Shown here piece after piece: positions 4,423 through 5,334 of a stretch of DNA of 5,334 nt (position 1 is its first letter; each line of letters begins with the position of its first letter). A program made the position numbers and the translations under genes. The DNA lies in the NCBI GenBank assembly GCA_948888345.1, contig CAQTPN010000025.1, positions 4,557 to 9,890 of the forward strand. Direction: 5' to 3'. The notes beneath the pieces were generated by a model that was not told the origin of the DNA, made no database searches, and saw only the letters and a list, made by a program, of their open reading frames with translations. Source of the DNA: an uncultured bacterium. GTDB taxonomy: Bacteria; Cyanobacteriota; Vampirovibrionia; Gastranaerophilales; Gastranaerophilaceae.

Positions 4423-5334
4423 ATGGGTAATTTTTATTATAATCTGCAAGGCGGCTTAAACACACAATTGACACAGGTTATGCTGGGCGCAGATACTAAA
4501 AAGATGTATTGGGCGGATGCTTTCAACGTTGAACCATATAAAAATCAAGGTATAACAAGGCAAAAGGGCAATCAAACCATTTTGGATATTGCATCAAAAA
4601 TTCAGCCAAAACAAAAAAGCCCTAAATTACCTGTTAGAGAAGGAAAAACGGGGTTTAATGCAAATGAGAGCATACAAGGGGGTTTAAGCCCCTTTAAGCC
4701 CGTTCAGGCCATAACATATCCTAAAGGGTCAAAAAATTTCGTTCTCGCGCTTTCTGACGGGCGAATTTTCTCTTTTGAAAGCGGAACAGGGAGACTGAAA
4801 GCGGTTTGCGATTTTGACAAAGAAATTTCAGGATTTGCTTTTGAATATTTTTTGGATGGGCTTGTAATTGTGCCTGAAATCTATTCAGGAAGCGGGATTG
4901 ACGGGGTTTATTACAATCCGGCAAATAAAAAGGAAATAGAGCCTTTAAATTTCAAAAACTCTGACGGTGAGCCGATTAAGGGCAAGGCATTATGTCAATA
5001 TGCGGGCAGGCTTTGGATTTCAAGCGAGAGTACTCTCTATTATTCAGCACTTGGAACCTATAATGATTGGTCATCAAGCCATGATGCAGGCTATATCTCA
5101 AATTTTCACTCAAGCACGGCTGAAATTACCGGTTTAAGGGAATATGGCGGTTCGCTTGCAATTTATAAAGAATTTGAAGTTTTTCTGTTAACGGGAAATG
5201 ACCCGGAAAGCTTTGCTATAAGGAAGTTTGCAGATAAGGGAGCACCGGGCGCGGGAGGGATAATCACCTGTAACAACAGGCAGTATTTTTTCAATGACTG
5301 CGGGCTTTTCAGCCTATCTTTGACGGGTGAATTG
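4423..5334 (+). CDS. P22 gp10-like tail nozzle / packaged-DNA stabilisation protein, 3' end outside window
   Basis: An open frame of 304 codons runs from ATG 4423 to the right edge with no stop, so the C-terminus is missing. AGGG (4412-4415), inside the end of the LuxR gene, lies 7 bases before the start. The N-terminus (GGLNTQLTQVMLGADTKKMYWADAFNVEPYKNQGITRQKGN) has the look of podovirus head-tail proteins that begin by listing the virion fields they bind. Short beta-rich repeats follow, as in a propeller: FVLALSDGRIFSFESGTGRL (about 120-139), GLVIVPEIYSGSGIDGVYYNP, GRLWISSESTLYYSALGTYNDW (195-216), ITGLREYGGSLAIYKEFEVFLLTGNDP (235-261) and RQYFFNDCGLFSLSL near the end. The GRLW..YYSALG.Y.DW and SLAIYKE..VFLLTG motifs are typical of P22 gp10-like hub or nozzle proteins that seal the tail after packaging. 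The family call is from memory of such motifs. Confidence 0.75.
   Translation, partial: MGNFYYNLQGGLNTQLTQVMLGADTKKMYWADAFNVEPYKNQGITRQKGNQTILDIASKIQPKQKSPKLPVREGKTGFNANESIQGGLSPFKPVQAITYPKGSKNFVLALSDGRIFSFESGTGRLKAVCDFDKEISGFAFEYFLDGLVIVPEIYSGSGIDGVYYNPANKKEIEPLNFKNSDGEPIKGKALCQYAGRLWISSESTLYYSALGTYNDWSSSHDAGYISNFHSSTAEITGLREYGGSLAIYKEFEVFLLTGNDPESFAIRKFADKGAPGAGGIITCNNRQYFFNDCGLFSLSLTGEL

Noticed and set aside
4192..4474. Two overlapping 85- and 86-aa frames on the minus strand
   Set aside because: Both are antisense to the LuxR-type gene, whose GerE pattern is unmistakable.
4676..4694. AAGGGG/CCCCTT hairpin in the tail gene
   Set aside because: A 6-bp stem inside a coding region without a T-run; probably incidental.
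4721..4924. 67-aa frame on the minus strand
   Set aside because: It is antisense to the open tail-protein frame.

Overview
This window looks like part of a tailed-phage (podovirus-type) or prophage genome from a low-GC bacterium. The DNA is AT-rich, the standard code fits every gene (TAA and TAG stops, tryptophan as TGG), and Shine-Dalgarno sites and sigma70-type promoters are present. A gut lineage such as Gastranaerophilales is possible, but that is a guess from style and composition; nothing here fixes the host.

Layout. At 1-1289 is the large terminase subunit, whose start codon lies across the left edge. At 1391-1636 is a small one-span membrane protein. At 1680-2231, on the minus strand, is a protein with an excisionase/MerR-like helix-turn-helix and a long coiled coil. 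A control region of about 500 bp follows (2232-2744), with overlapping divergent promoters, helically phased 10-bp repeats, and a structured leader ending in an intrinsic terminator. At 2745-3542 is a winged-helix replication initiator candidate. A second non-coding region of about 620 bp (3543-4161) holds A/T tracts, palindromes, an extended -10 promoter and a terminator-like hairpin. At 4162-4419 is a stand-alone LuxR/GerE-type DNA-binding protein. Three bases later, at 4423, an open frame begins and runs off the right edge. It resembles P22 gp10-like tail nozzle / DNA-stabilisation proteins.

The most interesting signal is inside the initiator gene. Three copies of the 13-mer GGTCAAAATGTCC lie 22 and 24 bp apart, followed by an A-rich stretch and an 11-bp perfect inverted repeat. 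This is the order of parts of the phage lambda origin inside gene O. One copy is read in a different frame from the other two, so the DNA rather than the peptide is conserved. This is the likely replication origin.

How the parts may work together (inference). The minus-strand HTH/coiled-coil protein and the initiator are divergently transcribed around one control region, as in a plasmid replication or lysogeny switch, so an extrachromosomal phage-plasmid state is possible. The LuxR-type protein is cotranscribed with a virion gene and may control late expression. Both rightward operons seem to start with a leader carrying a terminator-like hairpin, which suggests attenuation or antitermination.
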